Shown here: piece after piece, positions 26,450-38,642 of the stretch
How the letters are laid out: every line of letters begins with the position of its first letter
Position numbering within the stretch: position 1 is the first letter of the stretch
DNA from: CADEEN01 sp963783785
GTDB taxonomy: Bacteria; Pseudomonadota; Gammaproteobacteria; Burkholderiales; Burkholderiaceae_C
Assembly: GCA_963783785.1 (NCBI GenBank)
Contig: CAWAOQ010000001.1
Span: 397,586-461,585, forward strand
Length of the DNA stretch: 64,000 bases
Direction: 5' to 3'
The notes under the pieces: generated by a model
Databases searched by the model: none
Seen by the model: only the letters and a program-made list of their open reading frames with translations
Told to the model about the DNA's origin: nothing
Position numbers and translations under genes: made by a program

Positions 26450-27193
26450 ATGACCGACGCCGTGGAAGCGCCCGCGCCGCTGTGGCGCGACCCCGAATTC
26501 GCGCGCGGCGCACGCGAAATGTCCGGCGTGTCGCTGGGCATCGCCGCCTGGGGCCTGGTTACCGGTGTGGCGATGGTCAAGAGTGGGCTGGCGCTGCCGC
26601 TGGCCGTGCTGATGTCGTTGATCGTGTTCGCCGGCAGCGCCCAATTGGCCGTACTGCCGCTGATCACCGGCGGGGCGCCGATCTGGGTCGTCTGGGCCAC
26701 CGCGCTGTGCGTCAACCTGCGCTTCATCATCTTCAGCGCGGGCTGGCGGCCGTACTTCGCGCACTTGCCGTTCTGGCAACGGCTGCGCATGGGCTACTTC
26801 GTCGCCGATCTGAACTACGTGATCTTCCTGCGGCGCTTCCCCGAGCCGCACCCCGCTCCCGGGCAGCTGCCGTACTTCTGGGGTGGCGTCGTCACCAACT
26901 GGAGCGCATGGCAACTGCCGTCGTTGGCGGGCATCCTGTTCGCCGACCGCATCCCGACGGCGTGGGGACTGGGCTTTGCGGGCACGCTGGCGCTGCTCGG
27001 GTTGATGTATTCGCTGGTCTCGGATCGCGCGACGCTGGTGGCCGCTGCGGTGGCCGCCTGCGCGGCGGTGGCGGCCTATGCGCTGCCGCTGAAGCTGAAC
27101 ATCGTGGTTGCGATTGCCGCTGCGGTGGCGATCGGCCTGCTGATCGACCACACCACGCCGGGGCGGGCCGAACCCGAGGACGACCTGACATGA
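26450..27193 (+). CDS. azlC: AzlC family branched-chain amino acid exporter, large subunit
   Basis: 247 residues from the ATG at 26450; another in-frame ATG at 26441 adds three residues. Several transmembrane helices are visible, with the family start FARGAREMSGVSLGIAAWGL, the segment LMSLIVFAGSAQLAVLPLI and ALCVNLRFIIFSAGW, and a domain end rich in Ala and Val helices. AzlC with AzlD forms a two-subunit inner-membrane exporter of branched-chain amino acids. Its stop overlaps the azlD start (ATGA). Confidence 0.9.
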   Translation: MTDAVEAPAPLWRDPEFARGAREMSGVSLGIAAWGLVTGVAMVKSGLALPLAVLMSLIVFAGSAQLAVLPLITGGAPIWVVWATALCVNLRFIIFSAGWRPYFAHLPFWQRLRMGYFVADLNYVIFLRRFPEPHPAPGQLPYFWGGVVTNWSAWQLPSLAGILFADRIPTAWGLGFAGTLALLGLMYSLVSDRATLVAAAVAACAAVAAYALPLKLNIVVAIAAAVAIGLLIDHTTPGRAEPEDDLT

Positions 27194-27519
27194 GCGCCGG
27201 CGAAGCCGTCATCGCCATCGTCGGCCTGGCGCTGATCACGCTGCTGACGCGTGCGTTCTTCCTGCTGCCCGAACGCGACATGCCGCTGCCGGCCTGGCTG
27301 CAGCAGGGTCTGCGTTATGCGCCCCTGGCGGCACTGATGGCGGTGGTGGCGCCCGAGGTGGTGTTGTCGCAAGGCCAATTGATCGGCACCTGGCAGGATG
27401 CGCGGCTGCCAGCGGTGGTCGTGGCCAGCGCGTACTACTTCTGGCGCCGCGGCATCCTCGGCACCATCGTCAGCGGCACCGCGGTATTGCTCGGGCTCAA
27501 GCTGGGCCTCGGCTGGTGA
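27190..27519 (+). CDS. azlD: AzlD family branched-chain amino acid exporter, small subunit
   Basis: 109 residues with four hydrophobic segments. It begins MSAGEAVIAIVGLALITLLT and contains the LPAWLQQGLRYAPLAALMAV motif of AzlD. The start overlaps the azlC stop, so the two subunits are coupled in translation. The stop lies 17 bp before the pgk start. Confidence 0.9.
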   Translation: MSAGEAVIAIVGLALITLLTRAFFLLPERDMPLPAWLQQGLRYAPLAALMAVVAPEVVLSQGQLIGTWQDARLPAVVVASAYYFWRRGILGTIVSGTAVLLGLKLGLGW

Positions 27520-27523
27520 CTCC

Positions 27524-27529
27524 TAGAAT
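27524..27529 (+). promoter_or_regulatory. -10 element of pgk, consistent with a leaderless transcript
   Basis: TAGAAT ends 7 bases before the pgk ATG. Transcription would start at about the A of the start codon, which suggests a leaderless mRNA. No Shine-Dalgarno sequence is seen in the short gap. Confidence 0.5.
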
Positions 27530-27536
27530 TGCGCTC

Positions 27537-28730
27537 ATGAACATCCTGCGCCTTTCCGACCTCATCGCCCAGGGCCGCGTCGCTGGCCAGCGTGTCTTCA
27601 TCCGTGCCGACCTCAACGTGCCGCAGGACGACGCGGGCCGCATCACCGAGGACACCCGCATCCGCGCCTCGGTGCCGTGCATCCGCATGGCGCTCGACGC
27701 CGGCGCAGCGGTGATGGTGACGTCGCACCTCGGCCGCCCCAGCGAAGGCGCTTTCAAGCCCGAAGACTCGCTGGCTCCGGTGGCCGCACGGCTGGCCGAA
27801 TTGCTCGGGCGCGACGTGCCGCTGCGTTCGAACTGGGTCGACGGTGTCGACGTCGCGCCCGGCCAGGTGGTGCTGCTCGAGAACTGCCGCCTCAACAAGG
27901 GCGAGAAGAAGAACGACGAGTCGCTGGCTCGCAAGATGGCGGCGCTGTGCGACATCTTCGTGCACGATGCCTTCGGCACCGCGCACCGTGCCGAGGCCAG
28001 CACTTACGGCATCGCCCGCTTCGCCAAGATCGCCTGCGCCGGGCCGTTGCTGGCGGCCGAGATCGACGCCATCACGAAGGCGCTGGCGCAGCCCCGGCGC
28101 CCGCTGGTCGCGATCGTCGCCGGCTCGAAGGTCAGCACCAAGCTGACGATCCTGCAGAGCCTGGCCAGCAAGGTCGACCAGCTGATCGTCGGTGGCGGCA
28201 TCGCCAACACCTTCATGCTCGCCGCCGGCTTGCCGATCGGCAACAGCCTGGCCGAGCGCGACCTCGTCGGTGACGCCAAGGCGGTGATCGAAGCGATGCG
28301 CGCGCGCGGCGCCGCGGTGCCGATCCCGACCGATGTGGTGGTGGCCAAGACCTTCGCCGCCGATGCGCCGGCGACCGTCAAGGCCGCGAGCGACGTGGCG
28401 GCCGACGACCTGATCCTCGACATCGGCCCGCAGACGGCAGCCCGCCTGGCCGAGCAGCTGAAGGCGGCCGGCACGATCGTCTGGAACGGCCCGGTCGGCG
28501 TGTTCGAGTTCGACGCATTTGCGCACGGCACCGAAACCATTGCCCGCGCGATTGCGGCGAGCGACGCCTTCAGCATCGCCGGCGGAGGCGACACGCTGGC
28601 GGCGATCGCCAAGTACGGCCTCGAAAAGGACATCGGCTACATCTCGACCGGCGGCGGCGCGTTCCTCGAGGTGCTCGAGGGCAAGACACTGCCGGCTTTC
28701 GAAATCCTGCAGCGCCGCGCGGCGGGCTGA
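27537..28730 (+). CDS. pgk: Phosphoglycerate kinase
   Basis: 397 residues. Characteristic motifs run in order: VFIRADLNVPQDD, MVTSHLGRPSEG, LENCRLNKGEKKNDE, FVHDAFGTAHRAEAST, VAGSKVSTKLTIL, and the C-terminal GGGDTLAAIAKYGLEKDIGY with the nucleotide-binding tail. It converts 1,3-bisphosphoglycerate and ADP to 3-phosphoglycerate and ATP. The ATG follows a TAGAAT box at leaderless spacing. maeB follows after 93 bp. The other glycolytic and pentose-cycle genes, tkt and gap, lie 5-8 kb away on the same strand. Confidence 0.97.
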   Translation: MNILRLSDLIAQGRVAGQRVFIRADLNVPQDDAGRITEDTRIRASVPCIRMALDAGAAVMVTSHLGRPSEGAFKPEDSLAPVAARLAELLGRDVPLRSNWVDGVDVAPGQVVLLENCRLNKGEKKNDESLARKMAALCDIFVHDAFGTAHRAEASTYGIARFAKIACAGPLLAAEIDAITKALAQPRRPLVAIVAGSKVSTKLTILQSLASKVDQLIVGGGIANTFMLAAGLPIGNSLAERDLVGDAKAVIEAMRARGAAVPIPTDVVVAKTFAADAPATVKAASDVAADDLILDIGPQTAARLAEQLKAAGTIVWNGPVGVFEFDAFAHGTETIARAIAASDAFSIAGGGDTLAAIAKYGLEKDIGYISTGGGAFLEVLEGKTLPAFEILQRRAAG

Positions 28731-28823
28731 CCCAGCGCAAGGCGGGGTCACCCAGCGTACGCAGCCGGTCCATTCCGCGCTACGCTGCGGCTCGGCCGTT
28801 TTGAGCCGCAGGAGATTCGTGTC

Positions 28824-31157
<2,334 letters not shown>

Positions 31158-31179
31158 CCCACGCCCGGCGGCGAGTCGC

Positions 31180-31824
31180 TCAGCGCACGACGCCAGGCCG
31201 AGGGCGGGCGGCGTCGTCCCACGCCGGGCCGTCGAACCATGGATCGCCGAGCAGCGCGGCGCGCAACATCGGCAGCGCATCGACGCCCCAGAACAGGCGG
31301 CCGTCGAGTTCGAAGGTTGGCACGCCGAAGATGCCGCGCGCGATCGCCGCATCGGTGGCGGCGCGCAGTTCGCTCTTCACCGCGGCCGAAGCCGGGTCGC
31401 GAGCCGGGGCCAGGGCCTGCGTCAGCGCAGCCAGGCGCGCCGGGTCGACCGCATCGGCGCCGCCGCGCCAGACGTGCCGCATCAGCGCCTCGACGACGCG
31501 CCGGTTGGGGCCACAGGCCAGCGCCAGGCGCAACAGCGGCAGCGGGTTGAACGGATGCACCGCGGGGGTGTCGAGCGCGATGCCGTGCTGGTGAGCCAGC
31601 CAGGCCACGTGGCGGAAAGTCCAGACGCGCTTGGGTTCGATCTCGGCCGGGCCCTTCTGGCCCCATTGCGCCAGCAGCCCGGCAAACAGCAGTGGCCGGT
31701 ACGTGACCGCGTAACTGCAGCCCTCGAGCGCCTGCGGCAGGTGTTCGAAGGCCAGGTAGGCGTACGGCGAGACCGGGTCGAACCAGAAGGTGATCGGCTT
31801 CATCGGCGACTCGGGCTCGTTCAT
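31180..31824 (-). CDS. 2-hydroxychromene-2-carboxylate isomerase/DsbA-family protein
   Basis: 214 residues from the ATG at 31824; an internal ATG at 31803 (MKPITFWFDPVSPY) is an alternative. The thioredoxin-like fold opens FWFDPVSPYAYLAFEHLP, in which Ser stands where disulfide oxidases have Cys, and the end IARGIFGVPTFELDGRLFWG carries the cis-Pro of the GST-kappa/HCCA isomerase family. The substrate is unknown. Its start overlaps the stop of the upstream murU-like gene (ATGA), so the two are cotranscribed. Confidence 0.85.
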   Translation of the reverse strand: MNEPESPMKPITFWFDPVSPYAYLAFEHLPQALEGCSYAVTYRPLLFAGLLAQWGQKGPAEIEPKRVWTFRHVAWLAHQHGIALDTPAVHPFNPLPLLRLALACGPNRRVVEALMRHVWRGGADAVDPARLAALTQALAPARDPASAAVKSELRAATDAAIARGIFGVPTFELDGRLFWGVDALPMLRAALLGDPWFDGPAWDDAARPRPGVVR

Positions 31825-32549
31825 GCGCCGTCGGCGCCGCCGTTCAGGGCCGCCAGCCGCTCGGCGTTGCCGACGTCGGTCCAGTGCCCCTCCCAGGCCT
31901 GCGCGCCGAGCCGTCCGGCAGCCAGCGCGGCATCGAGCCGGGGACGCAGCGCCAGGCGCGTCCCCGGCTCGATGTCGGCGAACATCGCGGCACGGAACAG
32001 GCCCACGCTGGCCCAGGTGCGGCGGGGCTCGCTGGCGGTGGCCAGGCCAGTCGCACGGTCGATGCCGTAGTCGCCATGCGGGTGGTGCGGCGCGTTGGCC
32101 ACCAGCCACAGATGGGCCCATTTCCGGCTGACCGCGAAGCCTGCGGCGTCGGCGGCGCCGAAGGGGAAGTCGGGCAAGAACACATCGCCCGAGACGACCC
32201 AGAAACTGTCGTTGTCATGCCCGGTCAGCCAGGGCAGGGCCTTGGCGATGCCGCCGGCGGTTTCGAGCGCGCCGCCGTGGTCGCGGCCCTCGGTCGAATA
32301 GCGGATCGCCAAGCCCCAGCGCGAGCCGTCACCGAGCGCGGCAGCGAACTGCTCCTCGAGCCAGGCGGTGTTGATCACCACCTGGCGCACGCCGGCGCGC
32401 GCCAGTGCTTCGAGGTGCCACTCGATCAACCGCTTGCCGCGCACCCGCAACAGGGGTTTCGGGCAGCTGTCGGTGAGCGGGCGCATGCGCTCGCCGCGAC
32501 CGGCCGCGAGGATCAGGGCAGGGAGCTGGAGGCGGGCGGTGTCTGGCAC
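31821..32549 (-). CDS. Sugar-phosphate nucleotidyltransferase, MurU-like
   Basis: 242 residues from the GTG at 32549. The nucleotidyltransferase signature ALILAAGRGERMRPLTDSCP with PKPLL and the conserved lysine is at the N-terminus, then the metal-binding WVVSGDVFLPDFPF and the end WTDVGNAERLAALN. It resembles N-acetylmuramate-1-phosphate uridylyltransferase (MurU) of the cell-wall recycling pathway. The usual kinase partner AmgK is not next to it here, so mannose-1-phosphate guanylyltransferase-like activity cannot be excluded. It overlaps the downstream DsbA-like gene. Confidence 0.75.
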   Translation of the reverse strand: MPDTARLQLPALILAAGRGERMRPLTDSCPKPLLRVRGKRLIEWHLEALARAGVRQVVINTAWLEEQFAAALGDGSRWGLAIRYSTEGRDHGGALETAGGIAKALPWLTGHDNDSFWVVSGDVFLPDFPFGAADAAGFAVSRKWAHLWLVANAPHHPHGDYGIDRATGLATASEPRRTWASVGLFRAAMFADIEPGTRLALRPRLDAALAAGRLGAQAWEGHWTDVGNAERLAALNGGADGA

Positions 32550-32589
32550 GGCGGCCAGTGTAGGGCGCGCCGCGTGCAAGGCCGCGCCG

Positions 32590-33165
32590 CTACCCCAGTC
32601 CCAGCGGTGCTGGCGCCCGGTTGACGATGCGCGAGAACAGCGGTCGATAGACGTCGTCGGGCTCGTGGCCGGTGAGCGGGTCGCGGTTGGCCGCGAAGGC
32701 CGCGTCGATGTCGGCCCAATCGGCGGCGTCGAGCACGCGTTGCGCGGCTGGCAGCACCTCGCCTTCCTCGATCGCCATGTGGTGCAGGTAGAAGTCGACA
32801 TAGCCCTGCACCGCGTGCTCGAATGTTTCGCGGCGCGATTCGCCGAGCACCTCGAAGGCCAGCAGCGCATGCTCGAGGTCGCGGATCGCGCGCTCGCCAT
32901 GTTCATGGTCGCGTTCGAGTTGGTCGAGTGCGGCGGCCAGTTCGGGGCAGCGCTTGCGCACCAGCGGAAACAGCAACTCGTCTTCCTTGCGATGGTGCAG
33001 GCGCTCGGGGAACTCATCGATGTAGAACAGCATCGCGCGCAGCAACGCGAAATCGGGCAATGTGCCTTGGCGCCGGTGTTGCTCGAGCAGCATCGGCAGC
33101 GAGCGCAGCATGGCAGACAGCGCGGCATGTTCCTGGCGGATCACGGTCAAGGCAGTGGTGCTCAT
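32590..33165 (-). CDS. Hemerythrin HHE-domain protein
   Basis: 191 residues. A four-helix HHE cation-binding domain is visible through its histidine and glutamate pattern: IRQEHAALS, LHHRKEDELLFP, LERDHEHGER and YLHHMAIEEGEVLP. Such proteins bind a non-haem diiron centre and are linked to O2, NO or iron handling. The gene lies on the minus strand 170 bp from the divergent tkt gene. A GATACT box stands some 20 bp before its ATG. Confidence 0.85.
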   Translation of the reverse strand: MSTTALTVIRQEHAALSAMLRSLPMLLEQHRRQGTLPDFALLRAMLFYIDEFPERLHHRKEDELLFPLVRKRCPELAAALDQLERDHEHGERAIRDLEHALLAFEVLGESRRETFEHAVQGYVDFYLHHMAIEEGEVLPAAQRVLDAADWADIDAAFAANRDPLTGHEPDDVYRPLFSRIVNRAPAPLGLG

Positions 33166-33263
33166 GGCGCAAGCGTCCAAATCCAAAGTATCGAGTGTGC
33201 AAAGCATCGCCGCCCCGTGAGCAGCGAGCTTGATGCAGCGCAAGCCGGCGCGGGGGTGCCGCT

Positions 33264-33269
33264 TAAAAT
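33264..33269 (+). promoter_or_regulatory. Probable -10 element of tkt
   Basis: TAAAAT, 66 bases before the tkt ATG, is the best -10 match in the 170 bp between hemerythrin and tkt. No clear -35 was seen. Confidence 0.35.
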
Positions 33270-33335
33270 CTGGCGTTCCGCTCCCTGCCGCTGCTTCTAT
33301 CGCGCTTCTGCCGCGCTCCCTCCGACCAAGCCAGC

Positions 33336-35409
33336 ATGTCCAGCCTCGACACCCAACGCGTTCCCGATACCGGCCCGCCGGCGCCCCTGACCAGCGCCAG
33401 CCGCGAAGCGCTGATGGCCAACGCCATCCGCGCGCTGGCGATGGATGCGGTGCAACACGCCAACTCGGGGCATCCCGGTGCGCCGATGGGCATGGCCGAG
33501 ATTGCCGTGGCGCTGTGGGGGCGGCACCTGCGCCACAACCCGGCCGATCCGCGCTGGCCGGGGCGTGACCGTTTCGTGCTGTCCAACGGACATGCGTCGA
33601 TGCTGCTGTATGCACTGCTGCACCTCACGGGCTACGACCTGCCGATGAGCGAGCTGCGCAACTTTCGCCAGTTGCACAGCAAGACGCCGGGCCACCCCGA
33701 GGTCGGTGCCACGCCGGGCGTCGAAACCACCACCGGCCCGCTCGGCCAGGGCTTGGCCAACGCAGTCGGCATGGCGCTGGCCGAGAAACTGCTGGCGCAC
33801 GAGTTCAATCGCCCTGGCCACGCGGTGGTCGACCACCGCACCTATGTGTTCCTCGGCGACGGCTGCCTGATGGAGGGCGTCAGCCACGAAGCGTGCGCGC
33901 TGGCGGCGGCCTGGAAGCTGAACAAGCTGATCGCGATCTACGATCACAACGGCATCAGCATCGACGGTCGCGTCGAGCCCTGGTTCGTCGACGACAGTGC
34001 CAAGCGTTTCGAGGCCTACGGCTGGAACGTGATCCGCGACGTCGAAGGCCATGACGTGGACAGCGTCGATGCGGCCATCGCCAAGGCCAAGGGCAGCCGC
34101 GACCGGCCGACCTTGATCGTGGCGCGCACCCGCATCGGCCAGGGTTCGCCCAATCGCTCCGGCAGCGCCAAGGCGCACGGCGAGGCGCTGGGCGCGGACG
34201 AGGTCAAGGCGACCCGCGCCGCGCTCGGCTGGGTGCACGAGCCGTTCGTCATCCCTGAAGCCGCCTACACGCATTGGGACGCCCGCGTGTGCGGCGCCGA
34301 GGCCGAGGCCGCGTGGGCCGCGACGCTGGCCTCCTACAAGGCTGCGCACCCCGAACTCGCGGCCGAGTACCTGCGTCGCGTCAGGGGCGAATTGCCGAAG
34401 GACTTCGCGCAGACCGTCGTCGATGCGATGGTGGCCGCGCATGGCAAGGCCGAGACGATGGCCTCGCGCAAGGCCAGCCAGATGGCGCTCGAAGCGTTCA
34501 CCAGGGCCTTGCCCGAACTGCTCGGCGGCTCGGCCGACCTGACCGGATCGAACCTGACCAACACCTCGAGCACGCCGGCGCTGCGCTTCGACGACGCCGG
34601 CCACCCGAATGGGGGCCGCCACATCAACTACGGCGTGCGCGAGTTCGGCATGGCGGCAGTGATGAATGGCGTGGCGTTGCACGGCGGCTTCGTCCCGTAC
34701 GGCGGCACGTTCCTGACCTTCTCCGACTACAGCCGCAACGCCATCCGCATGGCTGCGCTGATGAAGCAGCGCGTGATCCATGTCTTCACGCACGACTCGA
34801 TCGGTCTCGGCGAAGACGGCCCGACCCACCAGAGCGTCGAACAGGGTGCCAGCCTGCGCCTGATCCCGGGCCTCGATGTCTGGCGGCCGGCCGACACGGT
34901 GGAAACGATCGCCGCGTGGGCCGTGGCGCTGGGCAACCGGGCGCGACCGAGCGCACTGCTGCTGTCACGGCAGAACCTGCCCTACCTGCCCAAGGCCGCG
35001 CTCGACACCATCAGCCAGGGTGCCTACGTGCTGGCCGAGCCGGGCGAGGTCGGGCTCAAGAAGGCCGCACAGGCGGTCATCATCGCCACCGGCAGCGAGG
35101 TGCAGCTGGCGCTGCACGCACAACAGTTGCTCGCGGCGCACGGCATCGCGGTGCGCGTGGTCTCGATGCCGAGCACGACGGTGTTCGATCGCCAGAGCGT
35201 GGCCTACAAGACCGCAGGTGCTGCCGCCCAGGCTGCCGCGCATCGCGGTCGAGGCCGGGGTCACCGACGGCTGGTGGAAATACGGTTGCGCCGCGGTGGT
35301 GGGCATCGACACGTATGGCGAAAGCGCGCCGGCCGGCGCCTTGTTCAAGCACTTCGGCCTCACCGCACAGAATGTCGCCGACACGGTGCGCACGGTGTTG
35401 GCGCGTTGA
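33336..35409 (+). CDS. tkt: Transketolase (one frameshift near the C-terminus)
   Basis: About 690 residues after repair. The thiamine diphosphate domain has AMDAVQHANSGHPGAPMGMA and FLGDGCLMEGVSHEA with the GDG...E cofactor motif. The pyrimidine domain has REFGMAAVMNGVALHGGF and HDSIGLGEDGPTHQ. At 35217-35218 an apparent extra G breaks the frame; the continuation reads VLPPRLPRIAVEAGVTDGWW and ends VADTVRTVLAR. Transketolase moves two-carbon units in the pentose phosphate or Calvin cycle. It is followed by gap after 91 bp, an order common in betaproteobacteria. Confidence 0.95.
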
Positions 35410-35500
35410 ACGCATGATCTCTCACCTTGCCCGCCACCAAGCGAACTCGTTCCACGGTTTGCGAATCCATTCCCCATCTCAATCACGGAGTCACTGCAAC

Positions 35501-36502
35501 ATGACCATCAAAGTAGGCATCAACGGCTTCGGCCGCATCGGGCGCATGGTGTTTCGCGCCGCGGTACAGAACTTCGCCAGCGACATCGAGGTCGTGGCCA
35601 TCAACGACCTGCTCGAACCGGACTACCTGGCGTACATGCTGCAGTACGACTCGGTGCACGGCCGCTTCAAGGGGCAGATCGCGGTCGACGGCAACACGCT
35701 GGTCGTCAACGGCAAGCGCATCCGGCTCACCGCGGTGAAGGACCCGGCGGAACTGAAGTGGGGCGAGGTCGGCGCCGACGTGGTGGTCGAGGCGACCGGC
35801 CTGTTCCTGACCAAGGACGCCGGCCAGAAGCACCTCGCCGCCGGCGCCAAGAAGGTCATCTTCAGCGCGCCGAGCAAGGACGACACGCCGATGTTCGTCT
35901 ACGGCGTCAACGACAAGAGCTACGCCGGCCAGGCGATCATCTCCAACGCGTCGTGCACGACCAACTGCCTGGCCCCGGTGGCCAAGGTGCTGAACGACAG
36001 TTTCGGCATCAAGCGCGGCCTGATGACCACGGTGCACGCGGCGACCGCGACGCAGAAGACGGTCGACGGCCCGAGCAACAAGGATTGGCGCGGCGGCCGC
36101 GGCATCCTCGAGAACATCATCCCGAGCTCGACCGGTGCGGCCAAGGCGGTCGGCGTCGTGATCCCCGAGCTGAACAAGAAGCTCACCGGCATGGCATTCC
36201 GGGTGCCGACCTCCGACGTCTCGGTGGTCGACCTGACCGTCGAACTGGTCCGTGAAGCCAGCTACGAAGACATCTGCAACGCGATGAAGACCGCCGCCGC
36301 CGGCCCGATGAAGGGTGTGCTGGCCTACACCGAAGACAAGGTCGTGGCGACCGACTTCCGCGGCGAGCCGTGCACCAGCGTGTTCGACGCCGACGCCGGC
36401 ATCGCACTCGACAAGACCTTCGTCAAGGTGGTGGCCTGGTACGACAACGAATGGGGCTACTCGAACAAGGTGCTGGAGATGGTGCGCGTGATCGCGCGTT
36501 GA
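35501..36502 (+). CDS. gap: Glyceraldehyde-3-phosphate dehydrogenase
   Basis: 333 residues. The NAD-binding start is KVGINGFGRIGRMVFRA, the active site is SNASCTTNCLAPVAKV with C152, and the paired histidine lies in GLMTTVHAATATQKT. The C-terminal KVVAWYDNEWGYSNKVLEMV is canonical. It oxidises glyceraldehyde-3-phosphate to 1,3-bisphosphoglycerate, the substrate of the pgk encoded 8 kb upstream. A strong intrinsic terminator follows. Confidence 0.98.
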   Translation: MTIKVGINGFGRIGRMVFRAAVQNFASDIEVVAINDLLEPDYLAYMLQYDSVHGRFKGQIAVDGNTLVVNGKRIRLTAVKDPAELKWGEVGADVVVEATGLFLTKDAGQKHLAAGAKKVIFSAPSKDDTPMFVYGVNDKSYAGQAIISNASCTTNCLAPVAKVLNDSFGIKRGLMTTVHAATATQKTVDGPSNKDWRGGRGILENIIPSSTGAAKAVGVVIPELNKKLTGMAFRVPTSDVSVVDLTVELVREASYEDICNAMKTAAAGPMKGVLAYTEDKVVATDFRGEPCTSVFDADAGIALDKTFVKVVAWYDNEWGYSNKVLEMVRVIAR

Positions 36503-36524
36503 GCCTCGAGACAGTGGCTCGGAC

Positions 36525-36547
36525 AAGGCCGCGACCGCGGCCTTTTT
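36525..36547 (+). terminator. Rho-independent terminator after gap
   Basis: A perfect 8 bp stem, AAGGCCGC at 36525-36532 with GCGGCCTT at 36537-36544, encloses a 4-base loop, and the T run extends five bases through the stem end to 36547. It lies 22 bp after the gap stop codon. Confidence 0.9.
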
Positions 36548-36612
36548 CACGCCTGCGGCGAACGTGTGCCTCAGGCGCGCACAGCGCAGCAGCAAGCCCG
36601 CGTGCGGCTGCA

Positions 36613-36618
36613 TACACT
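36613..36618 (+). promoter_or_regulatory. -10-like element abutting the first subtilase
   Basis: TACACT lies 6 bases before the subtilase ATG at 36625 and downstream of the gap terminator. The spacing suggests a leaderless transcript; no Shine-Dalgarno sequence is seen. Confidence 0.35.
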
Positions 36619-36624
36619 CCGGCG

Positions 36625-38599
36625 ATGAAGCAACGGCACCTGTCTCTGGTCGCGCTCGTGATCGCGTTGGCCGCCCACGCGGCCTGGGCCGAACGCACGC
36701 CGCCCCGCGGCCCTGCGCTGGCCGACGACGGCAACACGCGGGTGATCGTCAGGTTCAAGACCGGCGCTTCGCTGCTGCGCGCGCATGCGCTCGGCGCAGG
36801 GAGCAGCCAGGCCGCTGCGGCGGCGGCGCTCGAAGGGCGTGCGGCCCTGCTCGGCACGCGCCTGGGCCTGCGCTTGAGGGCGGGCCCGGCGCTGACCGAC
36901 CGCGTGCAGGTGGTGCAGGCCGACGGGGTGGACGCGCACAAGCTGGCTGCACGGCTGGCGAGCGACGCCGATGTCGAATCCGTCGAAGTCGACCGTCGCG
37001 CTCGACGCCTGGCCGTGCCCGAACGACCCGCGTTTCTTGCCAGCGTGTGCCGGCAACGGCCCGGCGGTCGGCCAGTGGTACCTGCGCGCACCGGCCGGCG
37101 AGGTGGCTTCGTCGATCGATGCGGTCTCGGCCTGGGACACCACCACCGGCAGCGCCGACGTCGTGGTTGCCGTGCTCGATACCGGCGTGCGCTTGGACCA
37201 CCCCGACCTGGCCGGCAAGCTGCTGCGCGGCTACGACATGGTCAGCGACGCGGCGATCGCCAACGACGGCGATGGCCGCGACGGCGACCCCAGCGATCCG
37301 GGCGACTGGGTCACCTCGGCCGAGGCGGGCACGACGACCTTTGCAGGGTGCGACGCGTCGCCCAGTTCCTGGCACGGCACGCAGGTCGCGGGCATCGTCG
37401 GCGCGGCCACCGACAACGGCATCGGCATGGCCGGCGCCGGCTGGAACGTGCGCGTGCTGCCGGTGCGCGTGCTCGGCAAGTGCTTCGGCTACACGTCCGA
37501 CATCGTCACCGCGATCCGCTGGGCCGCGGGCATCGCGGTGCCGGGCCTGCCGGTCAATCCGAACCCCGCGCGGGTGATCAACCTCAGCCTGGGCAGCAGC
37601 GGCGCCTGCAGCAGCGAACAGGCGAGCGCGATCGCCGACGCCAATGCCGCTGGCGCGGTGGTCGTGGTCGCGGCCGGCAACACCGCTGGGCTGGCTGCCA
37701 ACTCGCCGTCCAACTGCCCCGGTGCGATCGGCGTCGCGGCATTGCGCCACGTCGGCACCAAGGTCGGCTTCTCCGATGTCGGGCCCGAGCTGGCGATCGC
37801 GGCGCCGGGCGGCAACTGCGTCAACATCGGTGCGGGCGAGCCCTGCCTGTACCCGATCCTGACCACGGTCGACAGCGGCACCACGGTTCCCGTCTCGTCG
37901 ACCTACACCGACAGTTTCGAGGCCAGCGTCGGCACCAGCTTCTCGTCGCCGCTGGTCGCCGCCACCGCGGCGCTGATGCTTTCGGTGCAACCCGCGCTGA
38001 CGCCGGCCGGCGTGCGTGCCGCACTGCGGGCCACGGCCCGCCCGTTCCCGAGCAGCGGCGTGCCTGACGACCCCACTCTCGGGCCGATCGTCGCTTGCCA
38101 TGCCCCCAACGGCCTCGAGCAATTGCAGTGCTACTGCACCGCCACCACCTGCGGCGCCGGCATGCTCGACGCCGGCGCGGCGGTGCGTGCGGCGCTGGGC
38201 TTTCATGTGGTGTTCGATGTGTCGCCCGCCGCGCCTCGGGCCGGCGACACGATCACGCTGTCGGGCGAACACTCGACGGTGGCCGCCGGGAGGCGCATCG
38301 CCGCCTGGCAATGGTCGCTGGTCGATGGCGGTGGCGTCGTCAGCGGCTTCTCGGGCAGCACGACGGCGGCCAGCACCACGCTGCAGCCGACGGCCGGCGG
38401 CAGCTTCACCGTGCGCCTGCTGCTGACCGACGACCTCGGCGTCAGCGTCTCCGCGCAGCAAACCGTCACGGTCGCGCCGGCACCTGCCGACCCGCCGGCC
38501 ACCCGCGGGAGTGGCGGTGGGGCGATGTCCTGGGCCTGGTTGCTGGCCTTGGCGGCGGCCGCGCTGGCGCTGGCGCGGCCGTTGTGGCGCCGATGCTGA
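36625..38599 (+). CDS. Secreted S8 (subtilisin-like) serine protease with PKD-like domain and GlyGly-CTERM signal (frameshifted)
   Basis: About 657 residues after repairing an extra C in the run at 37018-37020. In order: a signal peptide (VALVIALAAHAAWA), an inhibitor-like propeptide (NTRVIVRFKTGASLL to VESVEVDRRARRL), the S8 domain with Asp in VVVAVLDTGVRLDHPDL, His in SSWHGTQVAG and Ser in GTSFSSPLVAAT, then a PKD-like beta domain near VSPAAPRAGDTITLSGEHS. The C-terminus reads GSGGGAMSWAWLLALAAAAL and ends with basic residues, the GlyGly-CTERM pattern of a Gly-rich motif, one membrane helix and arginines. The rhombosortase at 6.3 kb is the expected processing enzyme, after which the protease would be released or anchored via type II secretion (inference). 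Confidence 0.88.
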
Positions 38600-38628
38600 A
38601 CAGCGCGAATCACCCCCAACCCCCGATG

Positions 38629-38634
38629 GATAAT
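38629..38634 (+). promoter_or_regulatory. -10-like element abutting the second subtilase
   Basis: GATAAT lies 8 bases before the ATG at 38643, in the 43 bp between the two protease genes, so the second protease may have its own promoter with little or no leader. Confidence 0.35.
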
Positions 38635-38642
38635 TCGCCGCT

